From Gigantopelta aegis (Eukaryota; Mollusca; Gastropoda; Neomphalida; Peltospiridae), in NCBI RefSeq assembly GCF_016097555.1, contig NC_054703.1:5115036-5179035 (forward strand): 64,000 nt of DNA, read 5' to 3'. The position numbers and the translations under genes are program-made. This document shows positions 34,696 through 47,560 of this stretch, piece by piece (within the stretch, counting starts at the first letter, position 1; each line of letters opens with the position of its first letter). Below the pieces are notes generated by a model. It was not told the origin of the DNA and made no database searches. It saw nothing but the letters and a program-made list of their open reading frames with translations.

Positions 34696-35328
34696 TTACC
34701 TCTCTAATTAATGTGAAACTCATGAATTACTTCAAGATGGTGTTTTATTACCTACGAGGTACAGCATAACGAGGGTCATATTTATCGTACGATTTCCCTC
34801 GTATGTCATAACTAAATCGTATGTCCTCCTGGCATTGTCGTTTAAAGATTGGCTGTTGAAAGCCATATTTAGTAAAAGGTACAATGTTTTAATCACAAGA
34901 TTTTCTTCAAACACATTCAGGTGCGTTAATAATGTTTAAAAAAAACAAAAAAAATTCAATATCAACTTTCCACTGGAATTTTTCCAGCATTATTAAAACG
35001 GAAACATCATGTACCCAATTTATAGTTATTGTAAGGAGATGCAAAGTGACGTCATTGGAATACTGACATCATTCAAATTCAAAACTAATTATTTCAATTA
35101 CTGTGTATTTGTTTGCTTTTTAGTATACACATGCTTTACAATTTACAGCTGTTGATACATGTGTACTCTTTACTTATGGGCGTATAAATATCACGTAACT
35201 TTAGAACAGGTTGTGATTTGGTTTTCAAGACATCAATTAACAAACATTACTCCGCCGTTAAGGAAACGTTAGTTTGTAAACAATGACTGGAATGTTCATT
35301 TAGCAAGACAGTTCTACGGTAATAAACA

Positions 35329-35439
35329 GAATATTACATTCGTGTCCATGACAGACGATGTTTACGACACTCGGGAAATATGATAATTTAGGCACTCGTG
35401 TCGTAAACATCGTCTGTCATGGACACTCATATAATATTC
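35329..35439. mobile_element. Hairpin MITE, second copy
   Basis: Identical to 28224-28334, carried by the tandem duplication. Confidence 0.85.
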
Positions 35440-35571
35440 TCTATTTATGTTAAACCAGTCTGTGCATTTTCAACGTGTTAAACGTTTCTAATTTCTATGA
35501 ATAACAAATGGCTTTTCAGCTGATAACCGTGAGAGAAACATTCTGTGCACGCGTCACACCTGAAAGGTTTA

Positions 35572-36594
35572 TTACTTCTGTGAACAACCATGGTGTTTCA
35601 AGCTGCTATTGTATGAGAAACATTTTGCACATATCTCACATTTGAAATTCTTATCACCAGTGTGGGTGTTCATATGATGTTTCAGGTGGGTATTTTGTGT
35701 GAAACATTTTGCACATACATCGCATTTGAAATTCTTAAGACCTGTGTTAATCAACATATGTCGTTTCAAGCTGTAATTGCTTGGGAACGTTTTTGCACAT
35801 ACATCACACTTAAAATTCTGAACACCAGTGTGGATGTTCATATGTTGTTTCAATCTGCCATTGCTTGACAAACGTTTTGCACATACTTCACATTTGAAAT
35901 TCTTAACACCAGTGTGAACCAACATATGTTGTTTCAAGTTGGTATTTCGTGAGAAACACTTTGCACATACCTCACATTTGAAACTCTTAACACCTGTGTG
36001 AACGAACATATGTTGCTTCAAGCTATTATTTTCTGAAAAACATTTTGCACATACCTCACATTTGAAATTCTTAACACCAGTGTGAGCCAACATATGTCGT
36101 TTCAAGCCAGCATTTTGTGAGAAACATTTTGCACATACGTCACATTTGAAATTCTTAACGCCAGTGTGAACCAACATGTGTCGTTCCAAGTCGCTATTTT
36201 GTAAGAAACATTTTGCACATACCTCACATTTAAAATTCTTAATACCTGTGTGAATCAACATGTGTTGTTTCAAGACTTGATTTAGTAAGAATGATTTTGA
36301 ACAAACATCACATTTGAAATTCTTATCTCCATTGTGAATTAATATATGCTGTTTCAAGTATCTTTTCTCAAGAAAACACTTTCTGCACACCTCACACTGA
36401 TATGGTCGTTCACCAATGTGGATCCTCATATGCTGCTTAATCCGCCACTTGTAAGAGAAGCACTTTAAGCACATCCCACATTGGAAAGGCTTCTCACAAG
36501 AAGATGCTGACGTTTGTTCCTCCAGATGAGGGATGTTTTGACAATGTTTTGAAGAGACCTCACGTTCGACACATCTATCATCACTGCTAGACAT
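35572..36594 (-). CDS. C2H2 zinc-finger protein C, best intact copy
   Basis: A predicted nuclear DNA-binding protein of 340 residues from the conserved ATG at 36592-36594 (MSSSDDRCVEREVSS). The frame is open upstream to 36762, but a splice-acceptor-like TTCTGTTTCAG sits at about 36729-36739, so a separate 5' exon is likely. After a Cys/His-bearing lead (CVEREVSSKHCQNIPHLEE), eleven C2H2 units follow with TGVKNFKC linkers. The ninth has its last histidine replaced (HMLINT), and the eleventh ends in HHGCSQK before the stop. Just past the stop, in the +1 frame, lies a readable twelfth finger (KPFRCDACTECFSHGYQLKS), so a single inserted base has shortened the protein in both copies. There is no KRAB, SCAN or BTB domain in this exon. 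Confidence 0.88.
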   Translation of the reverse strand: MSSSDDRCVEREVSSKHCQNIPHLEEQTSASSCEKPFQCGMCLKCFSYKWRIKQHMRIHIGERPYQCEVCRKCFLEKRYLKQHILIHNGDKNFKCDVCSKSFLLNQVLKQHMLIHTGIKNFKCEVCAKCFLQNSDLERHMLVHTGVKNFKCDVCAKCFSQNAGLKRHMLAHTGVKNFKCEVCAKCFSENNSLKQHMFVHTGVKSFKCEVCAKCFSRNTNLKQHMLVHTGVKNFKCEVCAKRLSSNGRLKQHMNIHTGVQNFKCDVCAKTFPSNYSLKRHMLINTGLKNFKCDVCAKCFTQNTHLKHHMNTHTGDKNFKCEICAKCFSYNSSLKHHGCSQK

Positions 36595-36889
36595 TTTTTC
36601 TCTTTTAAGACTGAGTACCTTCGACGTTTTGATCTGATTCACAACATCGCGTTTCTTTATCAGACTCTCTGAAACGAACCCGGAATGAACATTTCCTTGT
36701 CTCCCAAGTTTTAGGATGAATAGGAGTACTGAAACAGAACCGGTAAATAGATAAATGAACAATCTATGACTTAAAGAAAATGAAAATAATTAATAATCAA
36801 CTAATATATCTGGAATATCTAAGGTGTGCCATCGACCTTGGGGCCAACTCATCTTTCTTTCATCCAAGCAGTGATTTTTACTGTCCACC

Positions 36890-36897
36890 TATAAATA
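36890..36897 (+). promoter_or_regulatory. Candidate divergent TATA box, unit 2 copy 2
   Basis: Duplicate of 29783-29790. Confidence 0.35.
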
Positions 36898-37005
36898 TGC
36901 GAACAGTCCAACTCCTGATGGTTGCTGAGTAGAAGATGCTTTAACCCCAGTCTGCCTGATTCAGTGATTATCCACTGTTTACATTCAAAACTTCTTTTTG
37001 TCAAG

Positions 37006-37179
37006 ATGTTGCTCAAGAATTTTGCCATCGATGCAAATCACTCGCCTGGAGCTTACGAGGAGAGTGACTTATCACGGTTTATAAAAGATTGTGTTTGTGA
37101 ATTGTTTAACAGTTTATATTCTACGAACACGTGTCTGTCCCAAGAACAGAAAATATGTAAACTAATCCAGTTCAAGTGA
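37006..37179 (+). CDS. Small hypothetical frame upstream of the satellite, copy 2
   Basis: The same 57-codon frame as 29899-30072 (MLLKNFAIDANHSPG), identical because of the recent duplication, so it adds no independent support for coding. Confidence 0.22.
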   Translation: MLLKNFAIDANHSPGAYEESDLSRFIKDCVCELFNSLYSTNTCLSQEQKICKLIQFK

Positions 37180-37188
37180 CGAACAGGT

Positions 37189-37759
37189 GTGTCAAACAGT
37201 CCAGCCTGTGTACTATTTTAGAGACTACTATTGCATGTCAAACGTGCCAGCCCGTGTACTACTTTGGAGACATACTATTATATATGTCAAAGACAGTCCC
37301 AGCCCATGTACTATTTTGGAGATTACCATTACATATCAAAGACAGTCTCAGCATGTGCACTATTTGGAGACAACTATTACAAGTCAAAGAGTCCCAACCC
37401 TTCTACTATTTTGGAGACTACTATTACATGTCAAAGGCAGTCCCAGTCCGTGTACTATTTTGGAGACTACTATTACATATCAAATACCGTCCCAGCCCGT
37501 GTACTATTACACGTCAAAGACAGTCCGAACCCTTGTACTATTTTGGAGACTACTATTACATGTCAAAGACAGTCCCAGTCCGTGTACTATTTTGGAGACT
37601 ACTATTACATATCAAATATCGTCCCAGCCCGTGTACTATTACACGTCAAAGACAGTCCGAACCCTTGTACTATTTTGGAGACTACTATTACATGTCAAAG
37701 ACAGTCCCAGTCCGTGTACTATTTTAGAGACTACTATTACATGTCAAAGGCAGTCCCAG
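37189..37759 (+). repeat. 49-bp satellite, duplicate of array 2a
   Basis: Second copy of 30082-30652. Confidence 0.9.
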
Positions 37760-38448
37760 GTAGGCACGCAACGATACGATCAAAACCGAATTGCGAAATA
37801 TTGCGATACAAACAACCGTATACAATAGTGGTGTTTGTATGTTTTTATCTTTAATCATGAACGTGGATCGATAAACATCAAAACATAAAAGCAGCTAACA
37901 CGATTGTATAACTAAACGATTGTATAACGTAAGACTAAACGATTGTATAACGTAGTCAGACAGACAGAAAGACAGACAGACAGACACATAATTTTTTTTA
38001 TTAAAGTCTCATCTTATGTAAACAATAGTAGTTGCCGATTGGAAGAATTTGACCTTTACTGTCTCTAAAAGTCCGAACAACAAAGTTAACTACCTTTAAT
38101 TACCAGTAAATGTTCCCGACGTTTTATTAAGACAGAAATAATAAAAACAGAATTGCAATGACAAAGGTTCCACATACTAGATGGCCACCTATATCGACTT
38201 CAATAACATCTAGGACAAAAAACATCGTTGTTGCCATTTCGTGACATAATTAATAAAATCATAGGGGAGGAGTGGGGGGGGGGGGGGGGGGGGAGATCTG
38301 TTTGTCTTACTATTTCCCGTTAAATAAGATACAAAGGAAACAATAACGTCTAAAAATCGCGATATGCAAAACTGTATCGCGGATCGTATCGAGCTGATGC
38401 AACATCACGGAATACCGGTATACCGCTTTATCGTTGCAGCACTAGTGC
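37760..38448. mobile_element. hAT-like MITE, copy 2
   Basis: Same ends and flanking duplication (37751-37759 and 38449-38457) as 30653-31349. It is slightly shorter because the poly-G and T tracts are shorter. The insertion predates the 7.1-kb duplication. Confidence 0.82.
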
Positions 38449-38862
38449 CAGTCCCTGTACTATTTTGGAGGTTACTATTGCATGTCAAAAGGTCCCAGCC
38501 CGTGTACTATTTTGGAGACAACTATTACATACCAAAGACAAGCCCAGGCCATGTACTATTTTGGAGATTACTATTGCATGTCAAAAGGTCCCAGCCCGTG
38601 TACTATTTTGGAGACAACTATTACATACCAAAGACAGGACCAGCCCATGTACTATTTTGGAGAGTACTATTGCATGTCAAAAGGTCCCAGTCCGTCTATT
38701 TTCGAGACTACTATTAAATGTCAAAGCATTTCCCAGCCCGTGTACTATTTTCATACTACTATTACATATCAAAGACTGTGTCAGACCGTGTACTATTTTG
38801 GAGACTGCTATTACATATAAAAGACAGACCCAGCTCGTGAACTATTTTAGAGTCTACTGTTA
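38449..38862 (+). repeat. 49-bp satellite, duplicate of array 2b
   Basis: Second copy of 31350-31762. Confidence 0.9.
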
Positions 38863-39175
38863 CATTCTGCCTGTTGTTTGGACTAGTCCAATACGATAAT
38901 GTGCGGACTGCGATTAATTGTGTTGGTTAGAAGGAATTTAAACTTTTTCTTCTCTCGTAATCATTTTGTACAATGAAGGAGTATTTGTTGTTGCTGTCGG
39001 GTTTTTTCCCAGGGTTATTTTATTTTATTTTGTTCTTGTTACTTTTAAAAAGGTGGGTAGGTGAGTTTTGTTTCAGTATTTTTTTTTACCATTGTTGTTC
39101 TTGTTTGTTCGTTTATTTGTTGAGGGAGGTTGCTCGTTTCGTAGTTTTTGTTGTTTGTGTTTGTTTGTTAGGTTG
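38863..39175. repeat. Block R fragment plus T/G-rich spacer, copy 2
   Basis: Second copy of 31763-32075, one A longer near 39050. Confidence 0.75.
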
Positions 39176-41383
39176 CATGTCAAAGGCAGTCCCAGCCTGT
39201 GTACTATTTTGTTCACACCTATTACATATCAAAGACAGTCGCAGACCGTATACCATTTTGGAGGCTACTATTACATGTCAAAGACAGTCCCAGCCCATGT
39301 CCTATTTTGGAGACTACTATTACATATCAAAGACAGTCCCAGCCTGTGTACTATTTTGTTGAGAGCTATTACATATCAAAGACAGTCGCAGACCGTGTAC
39401 TAATTTGAAGACTACTATTACATGTCAAAGACAGTCCCAGCCCGTGTACCATTTTGGAGACTACTATTAGATATCAAACACAGTTCCAACCCGTCTACTA
39501 TTATGGTGACTACTATTACATGTCAAAGACAGTCCCAGCCCATGTACTATTTTCGAGACTACTATTACATATCAAAGACATTCCCAGCCTGTGTACTATT
39601 TTGTTGATACCTATTACATATCAAAGACAGTCGCAGACCGTGTACCATTTTCGAGACTACATTTACACATCAAAGACAGTCCCAGCCCGTGTACCATTTT
39701 GAAGACTACTATTACATATCAAAGACAGTTCCAGCCCGTGTACTATTTTACAGATTACCATTATATGTCAAAGACAGTCCCATCCCGTGTACTATTTTGG
39801 AGACTACTATTACATCTCAAGGACAGTCCCAGCCCGTGTACTATTTTAGAGACTACTATTACATGTCAAAGACAGTTCTAGCCCGTGTACTATTTTAGAG
39901 ACTACTATTACATATCAAAGACAGTCCCAGCCCGTGTACTATTTTGAAGTCTACTATTACATATCAAAGACAGTCCCAGCCTATGTACTATTTTAGGGAC
40001 TACTATTACATCTCAAAGACAGTGCCAGCCCGTGTACTATTTTGGAGACAGCTATTACATATCAAAGACAGAACCGGCCTGTGTACGATTTTGGACACTA
40101 CTATTACATGTCAAACACAGTTCCAGCCCGTGTACTATTTTCGAGACTACTATTACACATCAAAGACATTCCCAGCCCGTGCACTATTTTAGAGACTACT
40201 ATTACATTTCAAAGACAGTACCAGCCCGTGTACTATTTTAGAGACTACTATTACATGTCAAAGACAGTACCAGGCCGTGTACTATTTTAGAGACTACTAT
40301 TACATGTCAAAGACAGTAGCAGCCCATGTATTATTTTAGAGACTACTATTACATGTCAAAGACAGTACCAGCCCATGTACTATTTTAGAGACTACTATTA
40401 CATGTCAAAGAAAGTACCAGCCCATGTACTATTTTGTTGATAGCTAGTACATATCAAAGACAGAACCGGCCTGTGTACGATTTTGGACACTACTGTTACA
40501 TGTCAAACACAGTTCCAGCCCTTGTACTATTTTCGAGACTACTATTACATATCAAAGACATTCCCAGACCGTGCACTATTTTAGAGACTACTATTACATC
40601 TCAAAGACAGTACCAGCCCGTGTACTATTTTAGAGACTACTATTACATGTCAAAGACAGTACCAGCCCGTGTACTATTTGAGAGACTGCTATTACATGTC
40701 AAAGACAGTACCAGCCCTTGTACTATTTTAGAGACTACTATTACATGTCAAAGACAGTCCCAGCCCGTGTACTATTTTAGAGACTACTATTACATGTCAA
40801 AGACAGTCCCAGCCCGTGTACTATTTTAGAGACTACTATTACATGTCAAAGACAGTCCCAGCCCGTGTACTGTTTTAGAGACTACTATTACATGTCAAAG
40901 ACAGTACCAGCCCATGTACTATTTTAGAGACTACTATTTCTTGTCAAAGACAAAGACAGTACCAGCCCGTGTACTATTTTAGAGACTATTATTACATGTC
41001 AAAGACAGTACCAGCCCGTGTAGTATTTTAGAGACTACTATTACATGTCAAAGACAGTACAAGCCCGTGCCCTATTTTAGAGACTACTATTACATGTCAA
41101 AGACAGTACCAGCCAGTGTACTATTTTAGAGACTACTATTACATCTCAAAGACAGTCCCAGCCCGTGTACTATTTTGTAGATTACAGTTATATGTCAAAG
41201 ACAGTGCCGGCCAGTGTACTGTTTTGAAGACTATTATTACATATCAAAGACAGTCCCAGCCCGTGTACTGTTTTGAAGACTATTATTACATATCAAAAAC
41301 AGTCCCAGCCCGTGTACTGTTTTGAAGACTATTATTACATATCAAAAACAGTCCCACTCCGTACACTATTTTAGAGACTACTA
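39176..41383 (+). repeat. 49-bp satellite, second copy of array 2c
   Basis: It follows array 2c to about 40900. It then differs by block order: the TTTCTTGT variant and the monomers around it have moved relative to copy 1, giving the 104-bp shift in offset. This is typical of unequal exchange inside a satellite. Confidence 0.92.
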
Positions 41384-41567
41384 TTATTTTTTTTTTTTTT
41401 TTCTTGTTGCTTTGAAAAAAGGTCGGTAGGTGAGTGTTGTTTTTGCATTATTTTTATTGTTGTTCAGGTTTGTTCGTGTTTTTTTGTGTTCTGTTGTTTT
41501 GTTTTGTTTGGGTTTTTTTGGTGTGGATGTTGCTTCTTTGGTTGTTTTTGTTGTTTGTTAGACTGCA
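41384..41567. repeat. T/G-rich spacer, third copy
   Basis: Diverged relative of the right half of 31763-32075 (GGTCGGTAGGTGAGTGTTG and a TTGTTGTTTGTTAGACTGCA end). It suggests an older, larger repeat period in the satellite. Confidence 0.7.
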
Positions 41568-44500
41568 TGTGAAAGACAAACCCAGCCCGTGTACAATTTG
41601 GAGACTACTATTACATGTCAAACACCGTTCCAGCCCGTGTACTATTTTCGAGACTACTATTACATATCAAAGACAGTGCCGGCCAGTGTACTATTTTGAA
41701 CACTACTATTACATCTCAAAGACAGTACCAGCCCGTGTACTATTTTAGAGACTACTATTACATACCCAAGACAGTACCAGCCCGTGTACTATTTTAGAGG
41801 CTACTATTATATGTCAAAGACATTCCCAGCCCGTGTACTATTTTGAACACTACTATTACATGTCAAAGACATTCCCAGCCCGTGTACTATTTTGAACACT
41901 ACTATTACATCTCAAAGACAGTCCCAACCTATGTACTATTTTAGAGACTACTATTATATCTCAAAGTGTCAGCACGTGTACTATTTTGAACACTACTATT
42001 ACATCTCAAAGACAGTACCAGCCCATGTAGTATTTTAGAGACTACTATTACATCTAAAAGACAGTACCAGCCCATGTACTATTTTAGAGACTACTATTAC
42101 ATGTCAAAGACAGTGTCAGTCAGTGTACTATTTTAGAGACTACTATTGCATGTCGAACACAGTCCCAGCCCATGTACTATTTTGGACACTACTATTACAT
42201 CTCAAAGACAGTACCAGCCCATGTACTATTTTAGAGACTACTATTACATGTCAAAGACAGTCCCAGCCCGTGTACTATTTTAGAGACTACTATTACATAC
42301 CCAAGACAGTGCCAGCCCGTGTACTATTTTAGAGACTACTATTATATGTCAAAGACAGTCCCAGCCCGTGTACTATTTTGGAGACTACTATTAAATATTT
42401 AAGACGGTCCCAGCCCGTGTACTATTTTGGAGACTACTATTAAATATTTAAGACAGTCCCAGCCCGTGTACTATTTTGGAGACTACTATTACATATCAAA
42501 CACAGTCCTAGCCCGTGTACTATTTTGGAGACTACTATACATGTCAAAGCCAGTCCCAGCCGTGTACTGTTTTGAAGACTACTATTACATATCAAACACA
42601 GTCCCAGCCCGTGTACTGTTTAGGAGACTACTATTACATATCAAACACAGTCCTAGCCCGTGTACTATTTTGGAGACTACTATTACATATCAAACACAGT
42701 TCCAGCCCGTGTACTGTTTAGGAGACTACTATTACATATCAAACACAGTCCTAGCCCGTGTACTATTTTGGAGACTACTATTACATATCAAACACAGTTC
42801 CAGCCCGTGTACTATTTTGGAGACTACTATACATGTCAAAGCCAGTCCCAGCAGTGTACTGTTTTGAAGACTACTATTACATATCAAACACAGTCCTAGC
42901 CCGTGTACTGTTTTGAAGACTACTATACATGTCAAAGCCAGTCCCAGCCCGTGTACTATTTTGGAGACTACTATTACATATCAAACACAGTCCCAGCCCG
43001 TGTACTATTTAGGAGACTACTATTACATATCAAACACAGTCCCAGCCCGTGTACTATTTAGGAGACTATTATTATATATCAAAGACAGTCCCAGCCCGTG
43101 TACTGTTTAGGAGACTACTATTACATGTCAAACACAGTCCCAGCCCGTGTACTATTTAGGAGACTACTATTACATATCAAACACAGTCCTAGCCCGTGTA
43201 CTGTTTTGAAGACTACTATTACATATCAAACACAGTCCCAGCCCGTGTACTATTTTGGAGACTACTATTACATATCAAACACAGTCCCAGCCCGTGTACT
43301 ATTTAGGAGACTACTATTACATATCAAACACAGTCCCAGCCCGTGTACTATTTAGGAGACTATTATTATATATCAAAGACAGTCCCAGCCCGTGTACTGT
43401 TTAGGAAGCTACTATTACATATCAAACACAGTCCCAGCCCGTGTACTGTTTAGGAGACTACTATTACATATCAAACACAGTCCTAGCCCGTGTACTATTT
43501 AGGAGACTATTATTACATATCAAACACAGTCCCAGCCCGTGTACTGTTTTGAAGACTACTATTACATCTCAAAGACAGTCCCAGCCCGTGTACTATTTAG
43601 GAGACTACTGTTACATATCAAACACAGTCCCAGCCCGTGTACTGTTTAGGAGACTACTGTTACATATCAAACACAGTCCCAGCCCGTGTACTATTTAGGA
43701 GACTACTGTTACATATCAAACACAGTCCCAGCCCGTGTACTATTTAGGAGACTACTATTACATATCAAACACAGTCGCAGTCCGTGTACTGTTTTGAAGA
43801 CTATTATACATATCAAACACAGTCCCAGCCCGTTTACTGTTTGGAAGACTACTATAGATGTCAAACACAGTCCCAGCCCGTGTACTGTTTTGAAGACTAT
43901 TATACATATCAAACACAGTCCCAGCCCGTGTACTGTTTTGAAGACTATTATACATATCAAACACAGTCCCAGCCCGTGTACCGTTTTGAAGACTACTATA
44001 CATGTCAAACACAGTCCCAGCCCATGTACTATTTAGGAGACTACTATTACATATCAAACACAGTCCTAGCCCGTGTACTGTTTTGAAGACTACTATACAT
44101 GTAAAACACAGTCCCAGCCCGTGTACTGTTTTGAAGACTACTATACATGTCAAACACAGTCCCAGCCCGTGTACTATTTAGGAGACTATTATTATATATC
44201 AAACACAGTCCCAGCCCGTGTACTATTCAGGAGACTATTATTACATGTCAAACACAGTCCCAGCCCGTGTACTATTTAGGAGACTACTATTACATGTCAA
44301 ACACAGTCCCAGCCCGTGTACTATTTAGGAGACTATTATTACATATCAAACACAGTCCCAGCCCGTGTACTATTTAGGAGACTATTATTACATATCAAAC
44401 ACAGTCCCAGCCCGTGTACTATTTAGGAGACTATTATTACATATCAAACACAGTCCCAGCCCGTGTACTATTTAGGAGACTATTATTATATATCAAACAC

Positions 44501-45668
44501 AGTTCCAGCCCGTGTACTGTTTTGAAGACTACTATACATATCAAACACAGTCCCAGCCCGTGTACTGTTTTGAAGACTACTATTACATATCAAACACAGT
44601 CCCAGCCCGTGTACTGTTTTGAAGACTACTATTACATATCAAACACAGTCCCAGCCCGTGTACTGTTTAGGAGACTACTATTACATATCAAACACAGTCC
44701 CAGCCCGTGTACTGTTTAGAAGACTACTATTACATATCAAACACAGTCCCAGCCCGTGTACTATTTAGGAGACTACTATTACATATCAAACACAGTCCCA
44801 GCCCGTGTACTGTTTAGGAGACTACTATTACATATCAAACACAGTCCCAGCCCGTGTACTATTTAGGAGACTACTGTTACATATCAAACACAGTCCCAGC
44901 CCGTGTACTATTTAGGAGACTACTATTACATATCAAACACAGTCCCAGCCCGTGTACTATTTAGGAGACTACTATTACATATCAAACAGTCCCAGCCCGT
45001 GTACTATTTTGAAAACTACTATTACATATCAAACACAGTCCCAGCCCGTGTACTATTTAGGAGACTACTGTTACATATCAAACACAGTCCCAGCCCGTGT
45101 ACTATTTCGGAGACTACTATTACATATCAAACACAGTCCCAGCCCGTGTACTATTTAGGAGACTACTATTACATATCAAACACAGTCCCAGCCCGTGTAC
45201 TATTTTGAAGACTACTATTACATATCAAACACAGTCCCAGCCCGTGTACTATTTTGAAGACTACTATTACATATCAAACACAGTCCCAGCCCGTGTACTA
45301 TTTAGGAGACTACTATTACATATCAAACACAGTCCCAGCCCGTGTACTATTGTGGAGACTACTATTACATATCAAAGACAGTCCCAGCCCGTGTACTATT
45401 TAGGAGACTACTATTACATATCAAACACAGTCCCAGCCCGTGTACTATTTAGGAGACTACTATTACATATCAAACACAGTCCCAGCCCGTGTACTGTTTA
45501 GGAGACTACTATTACATATCAAACACAGACCCAGCCCGTGTACTGTTTAGGAGACTACTATTACATATCAAACACAGTCCCAGCCCGTGTACTGTTTAGG
45601 AGACTACTATTACATATCAAACACAGTCCGAGCCCGTGTACTGTTTAGGAGACTATTATTACATACAT
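41568..45668 (+). repeat. 49-bp satellite, array 3
   Basis: About 84 monomers. The CAAACACAGTCCCAGCCC and TATTTAGGAGACT variants take over from about 42.5 kb and become very uniform to the right, marking a younger expansion. It ends near 45668, followed by the conserved flank CCATTGTCTGTAAATCCAGG (compare 15782). Confidence 0.94.
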
Positions 45669-45736
45669 ATTAAATATATTTCCTTGTTTAGAATACCATT
45701 GTCTGTAAATCCAGGGTGTTTTCGGTCATGTCCTAA

Positions 45737-46090
45737 TGTTCGACATATTTCACTGAACGAACCGGGATGTCAGAACAACGAGTCCGAACTCGTGTTCTAT
45801 TTCGTGTCAGATATTGACACTGTTAATTTGCCGAGAGTAAACTGAATATTTGTGGGCAAGACATAGGTGATGTGTAAATGATAAAAATTGAACCTTGAGA
45901 TAGATTTGAATATTATGTGTAAATTGTAAGTGAAAAATGTAGAAAGTTTCTCTAATAGACAATATAAACTTACCGAACAACAATCACGTTACCACAAAGG
46001 AAGCGGTCAAAGGTAAGGCATTCTGCCTGTTGTTTGGACTAGTCCAGTAAGACGATATGCGGACTTTGATTAATTGTTTCGGTTGGTGAG
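45737..46090. repeat. Paralogous block R, unit 3
   Basis: It starts TTTCACTGAACGAACCGGG and follows the satellite flank directly, which establishes the unit order satellite then R. It is truncated on the right and followed by a T/G-rich stretch. Confidence 0.75.
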
Positions 46091-46330
46091 GGGTGGAGGT
46101 GGGGCGTGTTTTTGTTTATTTTTGTTTGTTGCTCTTTTTGTTGTTCTGGATAAAAGTCGTGGTATGTGCTGCAGGGTTCAAATTTCAGCACGGCACCGAC
46201 GGCAATTGCCGTGGGTGCCTTCCTTATTTGTCGTTATACTCCGACAATCGTATAGCGTGGACGGCCAGGAAAATGCCGTGGTGCCGACCGGGGATGCCAC
46301 CTTGCCCTTCCCATACAAAGAATAAACACA

Positions 46331-46611
46331 TATTTTATTTAACGACGCACTGAACATATTTTATTTACGGTTATATGGCGTCGGACATATGGTTAAGGAC
46401 CACATATATTGAGAGAGGAAACCGCTGTCGCCACTTCATGGGCTACTCTTTTCAATTAGCAGCAAGGAATCTTCTATATGCACTATCCCACAGACAGTAT
46501 AGCACATACCATGGCCTTTGATATACCAGTTGTGGTACACTGGCTAGAACGAGAAATAGCCTAATGTGCCAAACGACGGGGCCGATCCTAGACCGACCGC
46601 GCATTATGCGA
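46331..46611 (-). mobile_element. SINE, minus strand
   Basis: The tail TTATTTAACGACGCACTGAA comes first, then the inverted body (GAAACCGCTGTCGCCACTTC, TTAGCAGCAAGGAATCTTC) and the head region ending near CCGATCCTAGACCGACCGCG. It is nearly full length with moderate divergence. Confidence 0.88.
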
Positions 46612-46846
46612 CCGTTTACCATGACTTGGAATGTTTGTTATTACTTACCACGACTTGGAATGTTTGTTATCACTTACCACGACCGTTTACCATGACTTGG
46701 AATGTTTGTTATTACTTACCACGACCGTTTACCATGACTCGGAATGTTTGCTATTATTTCACCGCGACAGTTTACCATGATTTGGGATGTTTGTTATTAA
46801 TTACCACGACCGTTTACCATGACTTGAAATGTTTGTTATTACTTCA
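46609..46846. repeat. 43-bp minisatellite
   Basis: About five units of GACCGTTTACCATGACTTGG followed by AATGTTTGTTATTACTTACC. A single related copy sits at about 23750-23795 in unit 2 (TGTCATGACTTGAAATGTTT), so it expanded locally in unit 3. Confidence 0.85.
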
Positions 46847-46909
46847 CAATAAATATGTATTTAAATTGCTCACCCTTCTAAACTGGTCTCAATTGAAAAC
46901 CAAAAACTA

Positions 46910-47000
46910 AACATATTTAAATCAGTTGTTTATTCACATATAATTTTGATACATGTCACATCTGAAAATGTTATCAAAATCAAATAACATTTAGTTGGTA
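46910..47000 (-). pseudogene. Last remnant of the decayed ZNF relic, unit 3
   Basis: GTCACATCTGAAAATGTTAT and AACATTTAGTTGGTACTGTG match 24440-24500. The middle of the relic has been lost. Confidence 0.5.
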
Positions 47001-47005
47001 CTGTG

Positions 47006-47008
<3 letters not shown>

Positions 47009-47097
<89 letters not shown>

Positions 47098-47102
47098 CAG
47101 AC

Positions 47103-47154
<52 letters not shown>

Positions 47155-47241
47155 CAGAGAGAGAGGAGAGGGAGGGGGGAGGGAGGCAGGGAGGGACAGA
47201 GAAAGAGAGACAAAGACAGAGTGAGAGAGAGCGAGAGCGAG

Positions 47242-47280
<39 letters not shown>

Positions 47281-47293
47281 GGGGGGGGGGGGG
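47009..47293. repeat. AG microsatellite and poly-G tract
   Basis: About 260 bp of GA dinucleotides with interruptions, then about 20 G. The apparent open frames here are low complexity. Confidence 0.95.
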
Positions 47294-47339
47294 TAGGGGG
47301 CAATAATTTGGTGCAGTATGTGTACCTTGCTACCTATTG

Positions 47340-47560
47340 ACTGTGCTGCATTTTGACACTTACTCAGGCAAATGGCTCATTTGGCTAAACCAACAGGTGG
47401 GCCTATTGGGTTATTTCTCATTCCATCCAGTGCTTCACAACTGGTTAACTGGTATGTTGTATCATATCTAGTATGCAGCATGTAAAATACCTCTAGCTGC
47501 TAATCAGAAAGAGTAGGCCATTGTATAGCAGCAACAGGTTACCTCTCGTATTATCTCCGT
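47340..47560 (+). repeat. Old, diverged SINE, unit 3
   Basis: GGGTTATTTCTCATTCCATC, CTAGCTGCTAATCAGAAAGA and related pieces match the SINE body. It corresponds to 25170-25400 but is uninterrupted. Confidence 0.65.

Larger units (their letters stand above)
34345..41440. repeat. 7.1-kb tandem duplication, second copy
   Basis: It starts inside a 49-bp monomer that breaks off at CATGTCAAAGAC and continues directly with the copy-1 start sequence. Offsets of equivalent points move from 7105 to 7107, 7099 and 7204 through small indels. The right end is blurred because it lies in satellite. Confidence 0.95.

Noticed and set aside
46980-47303. Arg-Glu and Ser-Leu repeat frames
   Set aside because: Translations of the AG microsatellite; low complexity.
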